Assembly (NCBI RefSeq): GCF_964355755.1
Contig: NC_092670.1
Span: forward strand, 13,825,201 to 13,889,200
Length of the DNA: 64,000 bases
DNA from: Antedon mediterranea
Taxonomy: Eukaryota > Echinodermata > Crinoidea > Comatulida > Antedonidae
Reading direction: 5' to 3'
The translations under genes and the position numbers were made by a program. The notes beneath the pieces were generated by a model, which saw only the letters and a program-made list of their open reading frames with translations, had not been told where the DNA came from and did not search any database. This document shows, one piece after another, positions 41,694 to 52,350 of the stretch. Positions within the stretch are counted from its first letter, which is position 1. Each line of letters begins with the position of its first letter.

Positions 41694-44600
41694 GTAAGTG
41701 AATTATTGTTATTTTTTAGTTATGTTTTCGTTTTTGTGTGCGTTGCATTTCATGTGCACGTAAAAAATAAGTATCCACGCGCACACGTACTGCTGGGAAA
41801 ACCAATGCAAATGATTGCAATTTGCTACACAGATTCTGCGGCGAGACAGACACGGCTTAGACGCAACTTAGACCTAAGCTTGGTTCCCACTAGAACGTAA
41901 CGCAAGGACGTAAACGCAACGCAAGCGTTTTAACCAATGACAAGCGAAGTTATATACAGTTAGCAATCACAAGCGAATAAGCCATCGCTTGTGATTGGTT
42001 AAAACGCTTGCGTTGCGTTTATGTCCTTGCGTTACGTTCTAGTGGGAACCAAGCTTTAGACTTAGTTCCTCCTGTTCTCTAAAGAACATTGGGCAGCAAC
42101 ATCTGATCTCCATTTCACTCGGTTTAGCGCTTGTATCTTGGCATCCTCCCAATTGAGGCCCATTTTCTCCAGATCTTTTGCCATTGTTCTCTTCTATGTA
42201 GTAGCTGGTCTTCCTGGTTTCCGCTTACCACCGTTTGGTATCCAATCAAGAGAAGTCTTTGGATGTCTGCCCTCTTCCATGCTTAGGGTGTGACCTAACA
42301 ACTTCAGACTGCGTTCCATCACAATGGTGCTGAGTTGCCTCTGGTCTGAGAGGCAACGGTAAACGAAAAAAACCTAAACATTTTTCGAGATAATGTACAT
42401 AAGTAAATAATACATGGTTTATTTGCATTAATCTTCATTTTTTATTTAATGAAAATTTTTACCAGGCCATATGCGAATAACAGTTAAGCTTGGTTCCCAC
42501 TTGGACGCAACGTAAGCGAGTTGACCAATGACAAGGGACAGTTAGAATAATCCATCGCTTGTGATTGGTCAAATCCCTTACGTTGCGTTACGTCGTTGTG
42601 TTGCGTCTCTAGTGGGAACCAAGCATTACTATAGAGAAGGATAAAAATAAAGGATCGGCGTTAAAGCTTGGTTCCCACTAGAACGCAACGCAATGACGTA
42701 ACGCAACGCAAAGTGATTTGACCAATCTCAATTAGCGATGGATTATTCGAACAGTCGCGTGTGATTGGTAAACTCGCTTGCGTTGCGTCTACATCATTGC
42801 GTTGTGTTCTAGTGGGAACCAAGCTTAAAGCGCATTTAGACCGTAAGAAAAATGTACCAATGGATTTTCGCCTTTAAGTGCGTATAATTATATTTTTATT
42901 GTAAATCATATAATTCGCTATGTCTTGCTCATTTTCCCCTTGCCTCACTATGTTTTTACTGAATTATTTGAACAGATTAAATTATTTAGACTGAAGTAAT
43001 TTCGTATAACAATTTGAACCGGGTGCAAAATATACGTTCGAATCCCCATTTTTTCTCCAATAAGTTCAATATCAATAATCAGTACGGTACTCAATATACT
43101 TATTATTGAGATTTTTTAAAGTCTGGATACGTACAAATAAATCCAATCGTTTTGTCATCAATTAAACAATCTTTCCCAGGAGATGGTTATTTAAATAGAA
43201 TTATAAATCGTATTCAAACAGATCAAATAACTGTATCCTGCTGCTGAAAACGGAACAGTTATATTAGGAGTCATCGGCTTATCATCTCACATGTACGGTC
43301 TCACATTCACTAATTTTATCCCGTTATTCTGGATATACATAGACATAGACAACGTAAGGACGTGGACGCAAGCGAGTTGACCAATAACAAGGGACAGTTA
43401 GAATAATCCATCGCTTGTGATTGGTCAAATCCTTTACGTTGCGTAGACATAGACTTAGATATACTTTATTGTCACATAATAAATATAAAATATGAGACTC
43501 ATCTCATGTCTACAACAGCAGGACCACTAATACTATCGGACTAGAGCTATATCGCGGTACATATTTCGTACGCTGCTGCACACGTACTTATGGTACAGGT
43601 TATACGCATGGTACATGTTATGCACGCGTGATATGAGTTATGTAAGCATTGCACGTGTTATCTACGCATGTTTCAGGATTAAGCGCGTTTTGTACGTATA
43701 GTATACGCGTTGTACGGGTTGTGTACGCACGGTATCGTAGATGTGAGTGTGGTAGGCCTACGAGTTGTGCATGAGACAACAGTGTACTGTATCGGTATGT
43801 AGCATTGACTATACGACGCGTACGCGGTACTGGTAATTTATGCGTGGCACTGATTGTTCACGCGTTGTTCTGGTGGTTCACGCTATGGGGTACTTATTGT
43901 GTACGCTTGGAAATGGTTACGTGCACGCGATACTCGCGGAACAGGAATATCTATGTACGTATTTGTCAACATTAAGCCTTTATGGTTTAAATGAAACATT
44001 ACTCAACAACTTGAATAAACAAGTTGAAATGAAATTATGTTAAGGAAGAATTTAATCTATATTAGCACAGACGAACAGAAGTAAAAATAAAATACAATTT
44101 TTCCCGTTTTTCTCACGTATTTCTCAATTATTACAATTTATCTTTTCGCATTTCAATTTCCTGTTATAGAAAATAATTGAATGATTTTCTCTTACTATCT
44201 TCTTCAGACTACTTTAGGCGGCGACAAGCTAGACAGATGGCCACGTGTAAGTGTTTTAAATGTTGCTTCTTTATTCGACATTAGGTGGCGTGTTTTATCA
44301 TCAGTCAATGAAAAAAAATAACTTTAGGAAAAAAAAAATACATTTTTATAAATAATAATTAAAAAGTAATTGTTTGGCCTAGTATTAGAGTAGTAATTTA
44401 AATTGTTAACAAAATGTAACACACACTACATCTTCTTTACGTAGAATCATAATCTGCTTCATCGTTTACCATTATGGACGCATTCTTGTCAATTCCAAAA
44501 AGGTTATCACCTTATTGGTAGTATGTCATATCATCATAATCAAGAAAATTAAAGATAATAGTATTTTCAAGATTATCACGATTGTCAATAATCATCAAAC

Positions 44601-47600
44601 TGTTGTATCATCATTATCAAGCAAAGTAACCATATTTATCATATATTTTATTTATTATCAATCATTAAAACCATTTTTGTCGTCTTAGCTCAACCTAGTC
44701 CTTCTGCATGTGACCGTTCACCGTGTCTCAATGGTGCTACTTGTGAGTGGATGGATGTACCAATCACTTGCGACTGCGCAGTGGGGTTCACGGGACCGGT
44801 TTGCGAAATAGGTAAGTTCACCTGTCCCAAACGGTTTCAATCCGGGTAAATTAGTCCCACACTGATCAAAGGACAAGATTAACAAACACTTCTTTTTTTA
44901 TCTTTGTCTTTATTTTTATTTTATTTAGATATCGATGAATGTGCATCGTCACCGTGCACAAATAATGGCTATATGTCCCGATGTGTTGACTATATCAACG
45001 GCTACGAATGCGAGTGCCCGGTTGGTTTTGGTGGAAGCGAATGCTCAGTGGGTAAGATACAGAAATGAAAAATCACTTAGAGACCAAAAGCACCTGAACA
45101 ATGTTGTGTATTACCAATGATATTATAGAAACTTAATTGGCATGTTTTACAAGATAGATGCCTAACTATTATTTAAATAACTCTTTCATTTGTTATATAA
45201 CTGAATCAACTTTTTTCAACATATTAAAACTCTTAAAAAATATATATATAAAATATCAGAAATTATAATGTTTTACTCAAATATGAATATGAAGAAATAA
45301 ATGTTTATTTGAATTGAATTGAATTGAGGTACCGGTGCAGTTGCTGCGCATGACACGAGCATTCCTATTTATAACTGTAGGCCTATACATTCAATTGTTC
45401 TGTTGGATGGCACTGACAGGCACGTGTTTCTGAACACGTATTGTTTTAAAATGTGTTTGGCATTAAATGATATTGAATATACTAGAATCAAAACAATGGT
45501 TCAGCCTTTTTATTTTTATTTTTTTCTAGAGTTAAATGAGTGTGATTCGGATCCCTGTCAGAATAATGGTCACTGTAGAGATCGATTCAACGGTTTTACA
45601 TGTTTATGTACTCGTGGTTTTACAGGAACATTATGTGAAATAAGTAATAATTTTTTTAATAATTACATAATTGTTTAATTTTATTACATTTTTTATTTCA
45701 TTTTACCTAATTAAAAAATGTCTTTTATTGTTATTTGAACTACTTGACCTAAGCCGTCCACACCGTCTGGGAGACATGTGATGGCTTCTGTTTCATGACT
45801 CTTGCCAGATCCTCCTATCTTGTGACATTCTAGTTGCACTCGTTATGGATCCTTGGTTTCTTGATGTGCAGTCTGCCTTTACACAGTCTAAACATTTCTT
45901 GGCTGGTTTCCCTCGTGGTCTAGTTCCTTGGACAATTGCGCCCAAGATTAGATTTAGATATCTTGTGGAGGGCATCCTATTGACATGTCCAAAATACCGG
46001 AGCCTCTTTATGGCTATCCTTTCAATTATGGTGTCGTTCAGCCCAAGGGTTTCTCTGATTTTGGTGTTTCTGATCTTGTCAAGTCTGTTATTGTTATTAT
46101 ATTCTGTTAATGTTTATTTCGTGTTTACTGATTTTTTACAATCTATTGGCCTATCTCGTAATTTTTTATAATGTTTAAATTAGTTTTTTATACTTTTTTT
46201 AACTTTAATTTCGTGTGGAATGTAGGCCTAAAATAATGTCCGTGTTACATATGATATATAATAATAATGCAATGTAAATCAAAATCAAAACGAAAAGAAA
46301 TATAGTGTTGGAAATTATAAACGTTTTATTGGATGGTATCACATCGCTTTATTATAGATATCAATGAGTGTCGATCGTTCCCTTGTCAAAACCAAGGAAG
46401 ATGCATTGATGGTGTCAACACGTTTACGTGTGAATGCAGATTCGGGTTTAACGGACAATTGTGTGAATCCGGTAAATTAAATACAAAAATATATAAAACA
46501 GTATGTACATGGCGCGCGGTAAAGCTCGCTGTTTTTAAAATGTAGGTACTAATACATGTTAGATGGCCTTATTTTATGCAGCAACCGTATCATAGGTAGA
46601 CGATGTAGTATACGTGTATAGGATGTTAATCACTAATAACACTTCAGCTAGGAAACGCACACCATTCAAAAATGTACCTATCTAAGTGGATAGCCTACTA
46701 GTCTACTTAAATGGAAATCCTGAAATGATAATGAATTAAGTGAAATATTGAGTATTTAAGTGGCGATTGGCGGATAAGGCCATTATCATGATGTAGGCCT
46801 AGTATGTACAGTAGGCCTATGTATCCATTCTGTTCATATATGAATCTGTCCAAATGGCTTTATGTGTGTTCGATCAGAGGGAATACCGTATTGTTTCTAA
46901 TAAACGCCCCCTTTTTTCCATATTTGTAATGATTGGCATTAAACGGAAATATTTAGTTCACCCACTAGCCACTGGACTTATTGCTGTTCAAATAACTAGC
47001 ACACGGGATATGACCTAGATATAGCTTGCACATTAACTTGTTTTTCAACAATTAACCAACTTTTTAAGTAATTTAAAGCAGCCTGTTTAGGTAATTTTGG
47101 GTGTTAAAATTTACCTCCAATAAACTCTAAGATATTAACCGATTCTTTTCATTTTGACAGCGGTACTGCAGGTGTACGGGTGTGTAGCTATGCCGTGTAG
47201 AAACGGAGGTCGATGCATAGATGTACAAGGCGGTTTCCGGTGCGCATGTGCAAGGGGTTTTCACGGACGTACCTGTTCCCAGTATTCAGGTACGTGTGAT
47301 TACGATTAAAGAAAAAAAAACATGAAAAATGAAGATTTATTAAATCAGACTTTGAATATGTTATTTTGTAGTTTTAATAAAGTGTATCACTTCCGTAGAA
47401 AAAAAGGAAAGAAATAACATGATAAATGGTTAAATTCAACCAAAAATCCATTGGCTGGCAGCCAATTTGACTATTTTTTGCTTTAAACTCCAATATTTCA
47501 GGTAAATGAATTTGTTTTCGGTCCAATTTTTGGTAGAAGTCAATAACTATTATGTGACATAAAATGGCATATTCAACAAAGACAATTTAACTTATTTTTC

Positions 47601-50600
47601 AGGGGACAATACATCTTTAACGTAATTTAAAAACACATTAATATTATATTTGTGAATACCTAAACATATATAATTTTTACTCAATAATTATATTAATGTA
47701 CTTTAATTGTGTGCGCGTAAAAGTATGTCTTTAGGCGAATCGAAATTGGTATTTGCGATGCGAAAAAAAGTGTACCAATTCAGAGCTTAGGAAATGATTT
47801 CTCATGCATTCATGAGTATTCGTCATTCAAATCAAACAATTCAGCTGGCACGTGATAAAATTGGAATTGAAGATAATATTAGCTCCTTGTTGTAAAATAA
47901 TATATAAAGGTCGATTCGCACGAAAACATTCACTTAGGGAAAAATGGATTTAGTTCTGTATAATTTTATACAATGATAATATATACCTATTTAGCAATTT
48001 AATTTTATATCAGAAATAAACAAATATACATAACAATACACAGAACAAAAGAAAAGAGTTCAAAATAGTAATCTAACGAATAGAATACAGTTGTTATTAC
48101 CATATTGCATGATTAGAGAGATGTACGGGAGCTTAAAGTGACCATCCGTACTGAATAAGCTAACTAATACAACAATATAATATGATATTTATATCAATGC
48201 ATTTTTTATTCATCATAGTGAGATCACAATGTCATATGTTTCCGTGTATGAACGGTGGAAGGTGCATTGAACAAAGACAAGGATATACGTGTCATTGTCA
48301 TCATGGGTATACTGGATTTAACTGTGAAACGGGTAAGTATAGCCATGGAAACGCCTCAACTAAATAGGTCTAACATATAGCTTACTTAATGAGCCTAACT
48401 TAGCTTACCGATAGATGTTAGAATGAATATGTTACTGAAGTGAAATATTTCTGACAGGAGAAGAGAATTCTGCCAGTAACGAAGAGAATTAAGAAACATG
48501 TGATTCTTGTATTCTCTTAATACGAACATTTAGAAAGTTAATGAAGTCATCTGAATGCGAACTTAAGAAGATAGAGCAATGATGGAAATTAAGATGTGTC
48601 GTGTAAACAGTCACTATAATAGTGCATTATTTATTTTTAAAGCTACAGGTCTGGTAACAAATGGATGTGCACAGCGTCCATGTAGAAACGGAGGAAGATG
48701 TAATAATTTGGTGAACGGTTTCATCTGCACGTGTCCGTCTGGATTTACTGGCAAAAGATGTGAACGAGGTATGGCCTAGCTTAACAAAGATAGGTGGATG
48801 TAGGTTGACGCCTTTCCTAATCCACTGTGTGGAAAAAAAGAATCTTGTTTTCCAATCAAATTAAATATACACTTGTTGGCTACCCAGATATGATTAGGTT
48901 ACATTACTGAGTTTTTACTGTTTTTGACTTTACTAATTATTTGTTTTTCAGAGATAGGAAAGTGCAGCCACTCAAATTGTTTGAACGGTGGAGTATGTGA
49001 GAGTGACAGAGAATTTACCTACTGCATATGCCCAGGAGGATACTCCGGTCGGATTTGTCAGTTTCACGAACAAGGTTTGAAATTAAAGATAGTTTTTACG
49101 CTTTAAAATTACGAACTGTGACACATAACTCCCATGCTTGTGAAAGAAACCAAATGTATGCGACGTTACGTTCTGTAAATATGCCTATATCACACTATTA
49201 ACAAAACACAAATATTTTTATCGAGAACTAAACATTGTCCGACTATTAGCGTGATAAGTTTACTGTTACATTTTCTATAATAACGTTTCTAGCCATGCAG
49301 TTTCCTAACTGAAGACATAATAATTGTAATTACAATTCATTTACAAATAATTGTTCTTAATTCAGATTTTTTAGTTAGATTAGTTGGTGGTGAATTGGAA
49401 AATGAAGGCCGGGTCGAGGTGTATTACAAAAATAAATGGGGGCCTATTTCAGACGGCGAATGGACATTAGAAGACGCTAGTGCAGTCTGCCATCATCTAG
49501 GCTATCATTCAGCAACTGACGCTTTCTCACATTCAGAATACGGCAACAGCAATGATCCCGCTCAGATCTGTGAAATGATGTGCACAGGAAACGAACACGT
49601 CATTCATGATTGTGCACTTGACCAACCTACTGCTGGCGTAGGTTGTAAACACAAAGGGCACGTTGGAGTGATTTGTACTGATCTTCAGTGTAAGTTTTAA
49701 GTCAGTTTATTTCTTCAGACTACTTGCACAGTGGCTGTACATACATGCTTTCTGAAAAAATAATGGCGGCCACTGCGCGCCATAGTTATAATACATGTAT
49801 AGAAGGTTTGAAAAAAACGTATTTTAAAATTTAATTTAGAATCACCACCAACAAGATATTTCATATACAACAAAAAAAGAAGAACCAATGAGTGAGTTCT
49901 TCACCAGACCTAAAACATTTTGCCAGTATGTTTATCGAAGCGATATTTTTTCCAGCTCCTTGTCCAGTATCATGGCGATCGTTGGGCTCGTCGTGTTATT
50001 ACGTAGACCCTAAGCCTCGCACATGGGAAGAAGCAAGGAAAACTTGTCAGAAAACGGGCGCACGTTTGGCTCAAATCGCATCAGAACATGAAAATGAGTT
50101 TCTTAGAGATTATTTGGAAACCAACCATGGTGGATATTCTGCTGCTTGGATTGGACTGAGTGACGTCACAAAAGAAGGCACTTGGTCGTGGTTAGGTTTA
50201 AAGAACAGCTCATTTTACAGCAAGTTCATTTATTTTATTTTAATATAGAATTACCATAACATCATCATTGTTCAATAATTTCTAGCTGATCTATTTCTTA
50301 TTTCGTCAAGAGTGATCTACATCTTTTCTATTTATTGTGTATTACAATTTTTATTAACATTGCTAGTATAAGTGCTCTGTAGTACTTTGTTAAAAGAATT
50401 CTAAAGTTGTTTTCGTATTCAAAAATGCTGATGATGGTGATGTTGACAAGATGACGCATGTGTAGATGATGTTGATTAAATTGATATTGATAATTCAGAT
50501 GTTGATGAAGAAGATGTTGATGCGTATTTTGTTGATGATGAAGATGATGTTGATTAAGATGATGTTTATTAAGATTATACTGATGAAGATGATGCTGATG

Positions 50601-51501
50601 AAAGTTATGATGCATGATGTTTATGAAGATGATGGTGATGAAAATGATGTTGATGAAAATTATGATATTTATGAAGATGATGTTGATGAAGATGATATTG
50701 ATGGAAATGATATTGATAAAGGTGATGATGGTATATATAGCCAGTCATCTTCATTCACCTTTACCATTTCCAACATTTCATTCACATTTTCCTAATTTAT
50801 TTATAACTCTGAAGAATGGAACATTGGTGAACCAAACAATGGAGGAATGACGTCAATGATACGAACATCTAACTCAGTGATGATGTCAACAACGAATAAT
50901 GGTCAAAATTGTGTTGAAATGTTATCAATCAATGGAAAATGGAACGATATTGAATGTTCTCTGAAACGATCGTCTGTTTGTGAAACAGGTCAGTTTAACA
51001 ACGTTTTGGCGTTGACGATAATTAAATATTTTGCAGTTAAACGCTGATAGTATGTGTACGTCCTCTTGGTCACATTACGGTTGGTACTATCTACATTAAC
51101 CCTAGATAGTAATGCAATGTTTACTGAGATTTGTGACTTTTACCAGGATAAGAAGCTAATTTGATTCGAGTCTTTCAGTCGATGTTTGCGTCTTGTGGCG
51201 TCTGCTTTTGTTATGCAAATGAGGTAATCCCAATCTGCCCATGCTCAGAAATTATATCTGAAAATGACTTCTATTTCTGCTTATGTAACTGTACTATAAT
51301 AGTTATAGTAAATATTACTGTATCATCAAATATTTGAAAGCCTTGATATTATTTAATTTATTCATAATATTTTTATTTTCAGTTCAAGAAACAATGTCGT
51401 CTGTCAAAAAATTGTCTGCCGGTCTTATAGCCGTCATAACAGTGATTGTGATCGTATTCATCGTTGGTGGCGTTGTAACAGCTTGCCTTGTTTTAACATA
51501 A
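41606..51501 (+). CDS. Gene B: EGF-SRCR-C-type lectin membrane receptor (14 exons, about 657 aa)
   Basis: Order: signal peptide, basic pro-segment, EGF1-8, SRCR, C-type lectin domain (two exons), C-terminal hydrophobic anchor. All introns are phase 1 and the spliced frame is continuous to TAA at 51499-51501. EGF2-4 are calcium-binding type (DIDEC, ELNEC, NINEC, plus the C3-x-D-x4-[YF]-x-C4 hydroxylation site) and carry O-glucose type sites (CASSPC, CDSDPC, CRSFPC). The lectin domain has EPN and WND, so a mannose-type, calcium-dependent ligand is predicted from family knowledge. Recognition of microbes or of self glycans at the cell surface is inferred. There is no intracellular signalling region, so it would need a partner or act by adhesion. 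I do not recognise a named orthologue with this exact order. EGF cassettes here are six-Cys, unlike those of gene A. Confidence 0.88.
41876..42056. mobile_element. MITE-like palindrome, family 1, best-preserved copy
   Basis: 181 bases with near-perfect terminal inverted repeats AAGCTTGGTTCCCACTAGAACG...CGTTCTAGTGGGAACCAAGCTT. The bases outside (CCT-A, T-TAGA) allow a TTA/TAA target site. It lies in intron 1 of gene B. Confidence 0.9.
42062..42345 (-). mobile_element. LINE reverse-transcriptase C-terminal fragment
   Basis: Minus-strand translation shows LLGHTLSM, then [19 protein letters not shown], a stop, [19 protein letters not shown] and [16 protein letters not shown]. The LGH...GKR+.GRP...W.....A.+R..WR..V..LC order is the C-terminal tail of non-LTR retrotransposon polymerases (RTE/jockey-like). 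One stop interrupts it, so it is dead. Confidence 0.7.
42486..42625. mobile_element. MITE-like palindrome, family 1
   Basis: AAGCTTGGTTCCCACTTGG...CTAGTGGGAACCAAGC, 140 bases. It sits 38 bases before the next copy. Confidence 0.85.
42664..42826. mobile_element. MITE-like palindrome, family 1
   Basis: AAGCTTGGTTCCCACTAGAACG...TTCTAGTGGGAACCAAGCTT, 163 bases, flanked by TTA on the left and TAA on the right. Confidence 0.88.
43350..43446. mobile_element. MITE-like palindrome, family 1, core only
   Basis: ACAACGTAAGGACG...TTGACCAATAACAAGGG...CCATCGCTTGTGATTGG then TTTACGTTGCGTA. It is inserted inside a GTAGACATAGACTTAG-type repeat, pieces of which flank both sides. Confidence 0.65.
43555..43950. 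repeat. Degenerate 18-20 bp tandem repeat, CpG-rich
   Basis: Units like TACGCATGGTACATGTTA recur with heavy divergence (TACTTATGGTACAGGTTA, TGCACGCGTGATATGAGTTA, TGTAAGCATTGCACGTGTTA). The block is rich in ACGCG/CGTACG in an AT-rich intron. No protein signal despite an open frame. Confidence 0.65.
44208..44246 (+). CDS. Gene B exon 2: polybasic mini-exon
   Basis: 13 codons reading [13 protein letters not shown] with the split codon. R-R-R-Q-A-R fits a furin-type site (R-x-x-R) just after the signal peptide, so the mature chain may start at about QMAT. TCTTCAG acceptor, GTAAGT donor, phase 1-1. Short, but both splice sites are strong. Confidence 0.75.
44689..44811 (+). CDS. Gene B exon 3: EGF1
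   Basis: [12 protein letters not shown]...[12 protein letters not shown], canonical six-Cys with an O-fucose type site (CLNGATC). Confidence 0.9.
   Translation, partial: LNLVLLHVTVHRVSMVLLVSGWMYQSLATAQWGSRDRFAK
44929..45051 (+). CDS. Gene B exon 4: EGF2, calcium-binding type
   Basis: [20 protein letters not shown] carries the Asp hydroxylation consensus. Three extra residues in the C2-C3 loop (TNNGYMSR). Confidence 0.9.
45530..45643 (+). CDS. Gene B exon 5: EGF3, calcium-binding type
   Basis: [26 protein letters not shown], then [11 protein letters not shown]. Confidence 0.9.
45750..46090 (-). mobile_element. LINE reverse-transcriptase C-terminal fragment
   Basis: Minus-strand translation: a SQDRRIW segment upstream and [20 protein letters not shown] followed by [16 protein letters not shown]. 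The R.PS.R......G...G.R.RG+P.+.W.DCV..D pattern is the tail of non-LTR polymerases. Several frames are needed, so it is degraded. It lies in gene B intron 5 and differs from the fragment at 42062. Confidence 0.65.
46358..46471 (+). CDS. Gene B exon 6: EGF4, calcium-binding type
   Basis: [26 protein letters not shown], then [11 protein letters not shown]. Confidence 0.9.
46890..46975. repeat. Dispersed repeat with AATAAACGCCCCC motif
   Basis: GGGAATACCGTATTG then CTAATAAACGCCCCC, same style as 14281-14480. Short and uncertain. Confidence 0.3.
47161..47289 (+). CDS. Gene B exon 7: EGF5
   Basis: [22 protein letters not shown], then [11 protein letters not shown]. It keeps the hydroxylation site but lacks the acidic calcium motif before C1. 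Confidence 0.9.
48219..48332 (+). CDS. Gene B exon 8: EGF6
   Basis: [12 protein letters not shown], then [12 protein letters not shown]; histidine-rich between C4 and C6. Confidence 0.9.
48643..48768 (+). CDS. Gene B exon 9: EGF7
   Basis: [12 protein letters not shown], then [12 protein letters not shown]; a five-residue longer N-terminal linker (TGLVTNG). Confidence 0.9.
48952..49074 (+). CDS. Gene B exon 10: EGF8
   Basis: [12 protein letters not shown], then [12 protein letters not shown] and the linker QFHEQ leading to the SRCR. The donor GTTTGA is weak but keeps phase. Confidence 0.88.
49366..49689 (+). CDS. Gene B exon 11: SRCR domain, divergent
   Basis: 108 codons: [19 protein letters not shown] opening, WGPISDGEW in place of WGTVCDDxW, then [28 protein letters not shown], and VGVICTD at the end. 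The first Cys of the usual CDD motif is lost (Ser), and an additional Cys appears in QICEMMC. The acidic pair DD is reduced to DG. Confidence 0.9.
49956..50219 (+). CDS. Gene B exon 12: C-type lectin domain, N-terminal part; GC donor
   Basis: [15 protein letters not shown] opening (long-form CTLD with the extra N-terminal Cys pair), then [28 protein letters not shown] and GTWSWLG. The exon ends TTTACA followed by GCAAGT. With this GC donor the frame reads ...[13 protein letters not shown], as expected for the family. A GT upstream (GTTTAA) would delete the loop. Confidence 0.85.
50425..50740. repeat. (GAT)n-type microsatellite inside the lectin-domain intron
   Basis: About 300 bases of GATGAT/GATGTTGAT repeat in gene B intron 12. 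Open frames on both strands here (Met/Ile/Leu/Asp-rich one way, His-rich the other) are repeat artefacts. Confidence 0.85.
50815..50988 (+). CDS. Gene B exon 13: C-type lectin domain, C-terminal part
   Basis: [10 protein letters not shown] (EPN, mannose-type), then a 17-residue Ser/Met/Thr-rich insertion, [15 protein letters not shown] (WND) and SSVCET. Compared with the usual ENCVEM, the calcium ligand Glu before NC is Gln. All CTLD cysteines are present. Confidence 0.88.
51383..51501 (+). CDS. Gene B exon 14: C-terminal hydrophobic anchor
   Basis: [13 protein letters not shown] then [20 protein letters not shown] and CLVLT-stop. The hydrophobic stretch runs almost to the C-terminus. It may be a transmembrane helix with a four- to five-residue tail, or a GPI-attachment signal with the cleavage site near MSS. 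Confidence 0.85.
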
Positions 51502-51556
51502 CACGGAGAAAAAACAACCTCATACTCATAAAATTAAAAACCCTAAAATTTAATTA

Positions 51557-51562
51557 AATAAA
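51557..51562 (+). terminator. Candidate polyadenylation signal for gene B
   Basis: AATAAA 56 bases after the stop codon. Confidence 0.5.
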
Positions 51563-52321
51563 TAGACCATTAGCGTGGCCTTTAAATAGATGGATAATAA
51601 TACTCTTTAGTGATAATGATGACAGGGTGTGCAACCGTTGTTTTTTTTTTTTTTTTTTTTACTGAGATTGTAAGATGGTATCCGATTGTGTAGAGCATTA
51701 TCGGAAGTATGAATCATCTTACACAAATATTTCGAAATCATAAAATACATATTTCTTCTTGTGTAAAACGAACACTTCCGAAATTCAATACTAAAAAAAC
51801 CAAAATACAGTATAGGCCTACCGTTTTAATCTTAGAAATTTCAACATTTTCTGGCAACATAACCGGACACATGTAATAGCTCTGATGTTTTCTAGGCCTA
51901 TGTTCTTATTCTTTGGTCTTTGCCATAGAAAAACCCTCGTTTTCTGATTTTCTAATCTAGGAATCCGAGCTTAAATATTTCGGTGATAGTACTATTTTCA
52001 CGCTTGTATATGACTACATTTTGTTTGTGTTATTATAATTTCACACTGATTCTATACCAATCTTTGCGGGTCATGTTTTGGTCTCACATGTATATATCAT
52101 GTATAATAAGTTAATTAACAATACCACTCTGAAATGTATATAATATTATTCTTAAAGTATAAAGATTTATTGTTATCATAGTGTTCTTTAGTTAATATGT
52201 CTTAAATACTATTTCTATTGTCAGGCGCACTTGCATTTATTAAACTAAACATCCTCTTCTAGGAGAAACCTAGGCCATAGAATGGCGGCGCTTTGGATGC
52301 AGAGTATAGTATACACATAAT

Positions 52322-52350
52322 GATCGTTTAATAGTGCGTACTATTGCACG
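52322..52350. repeat. Dispersed repeat, copy 2 (inverted copy of 293-321)
   Basis: GATCGTTTAATAGTGCGTAC then TATTGCAC, the reverse complement of the sequence at 293-321. Confidence 0.6.

Noticed and set aside
49840-49889. Possible extra exon between the SRCR and lectin exons of gene B (TTTAG ... GTGAGT)
   Set aside because: Joining it in phase 1 makes TAA across the junction, a stop. Direct joining of 49689 to 49956 keeps frame and the domain order.
50328-50850. Overlapping Met/Asp/His-rich frames in gene B intron 12
   Set aside because: They arise from the GATGAT microsatellite that interrupts the lectin domain; true coding resumes at 50815 in a frame fixed by WNIGEPNN.
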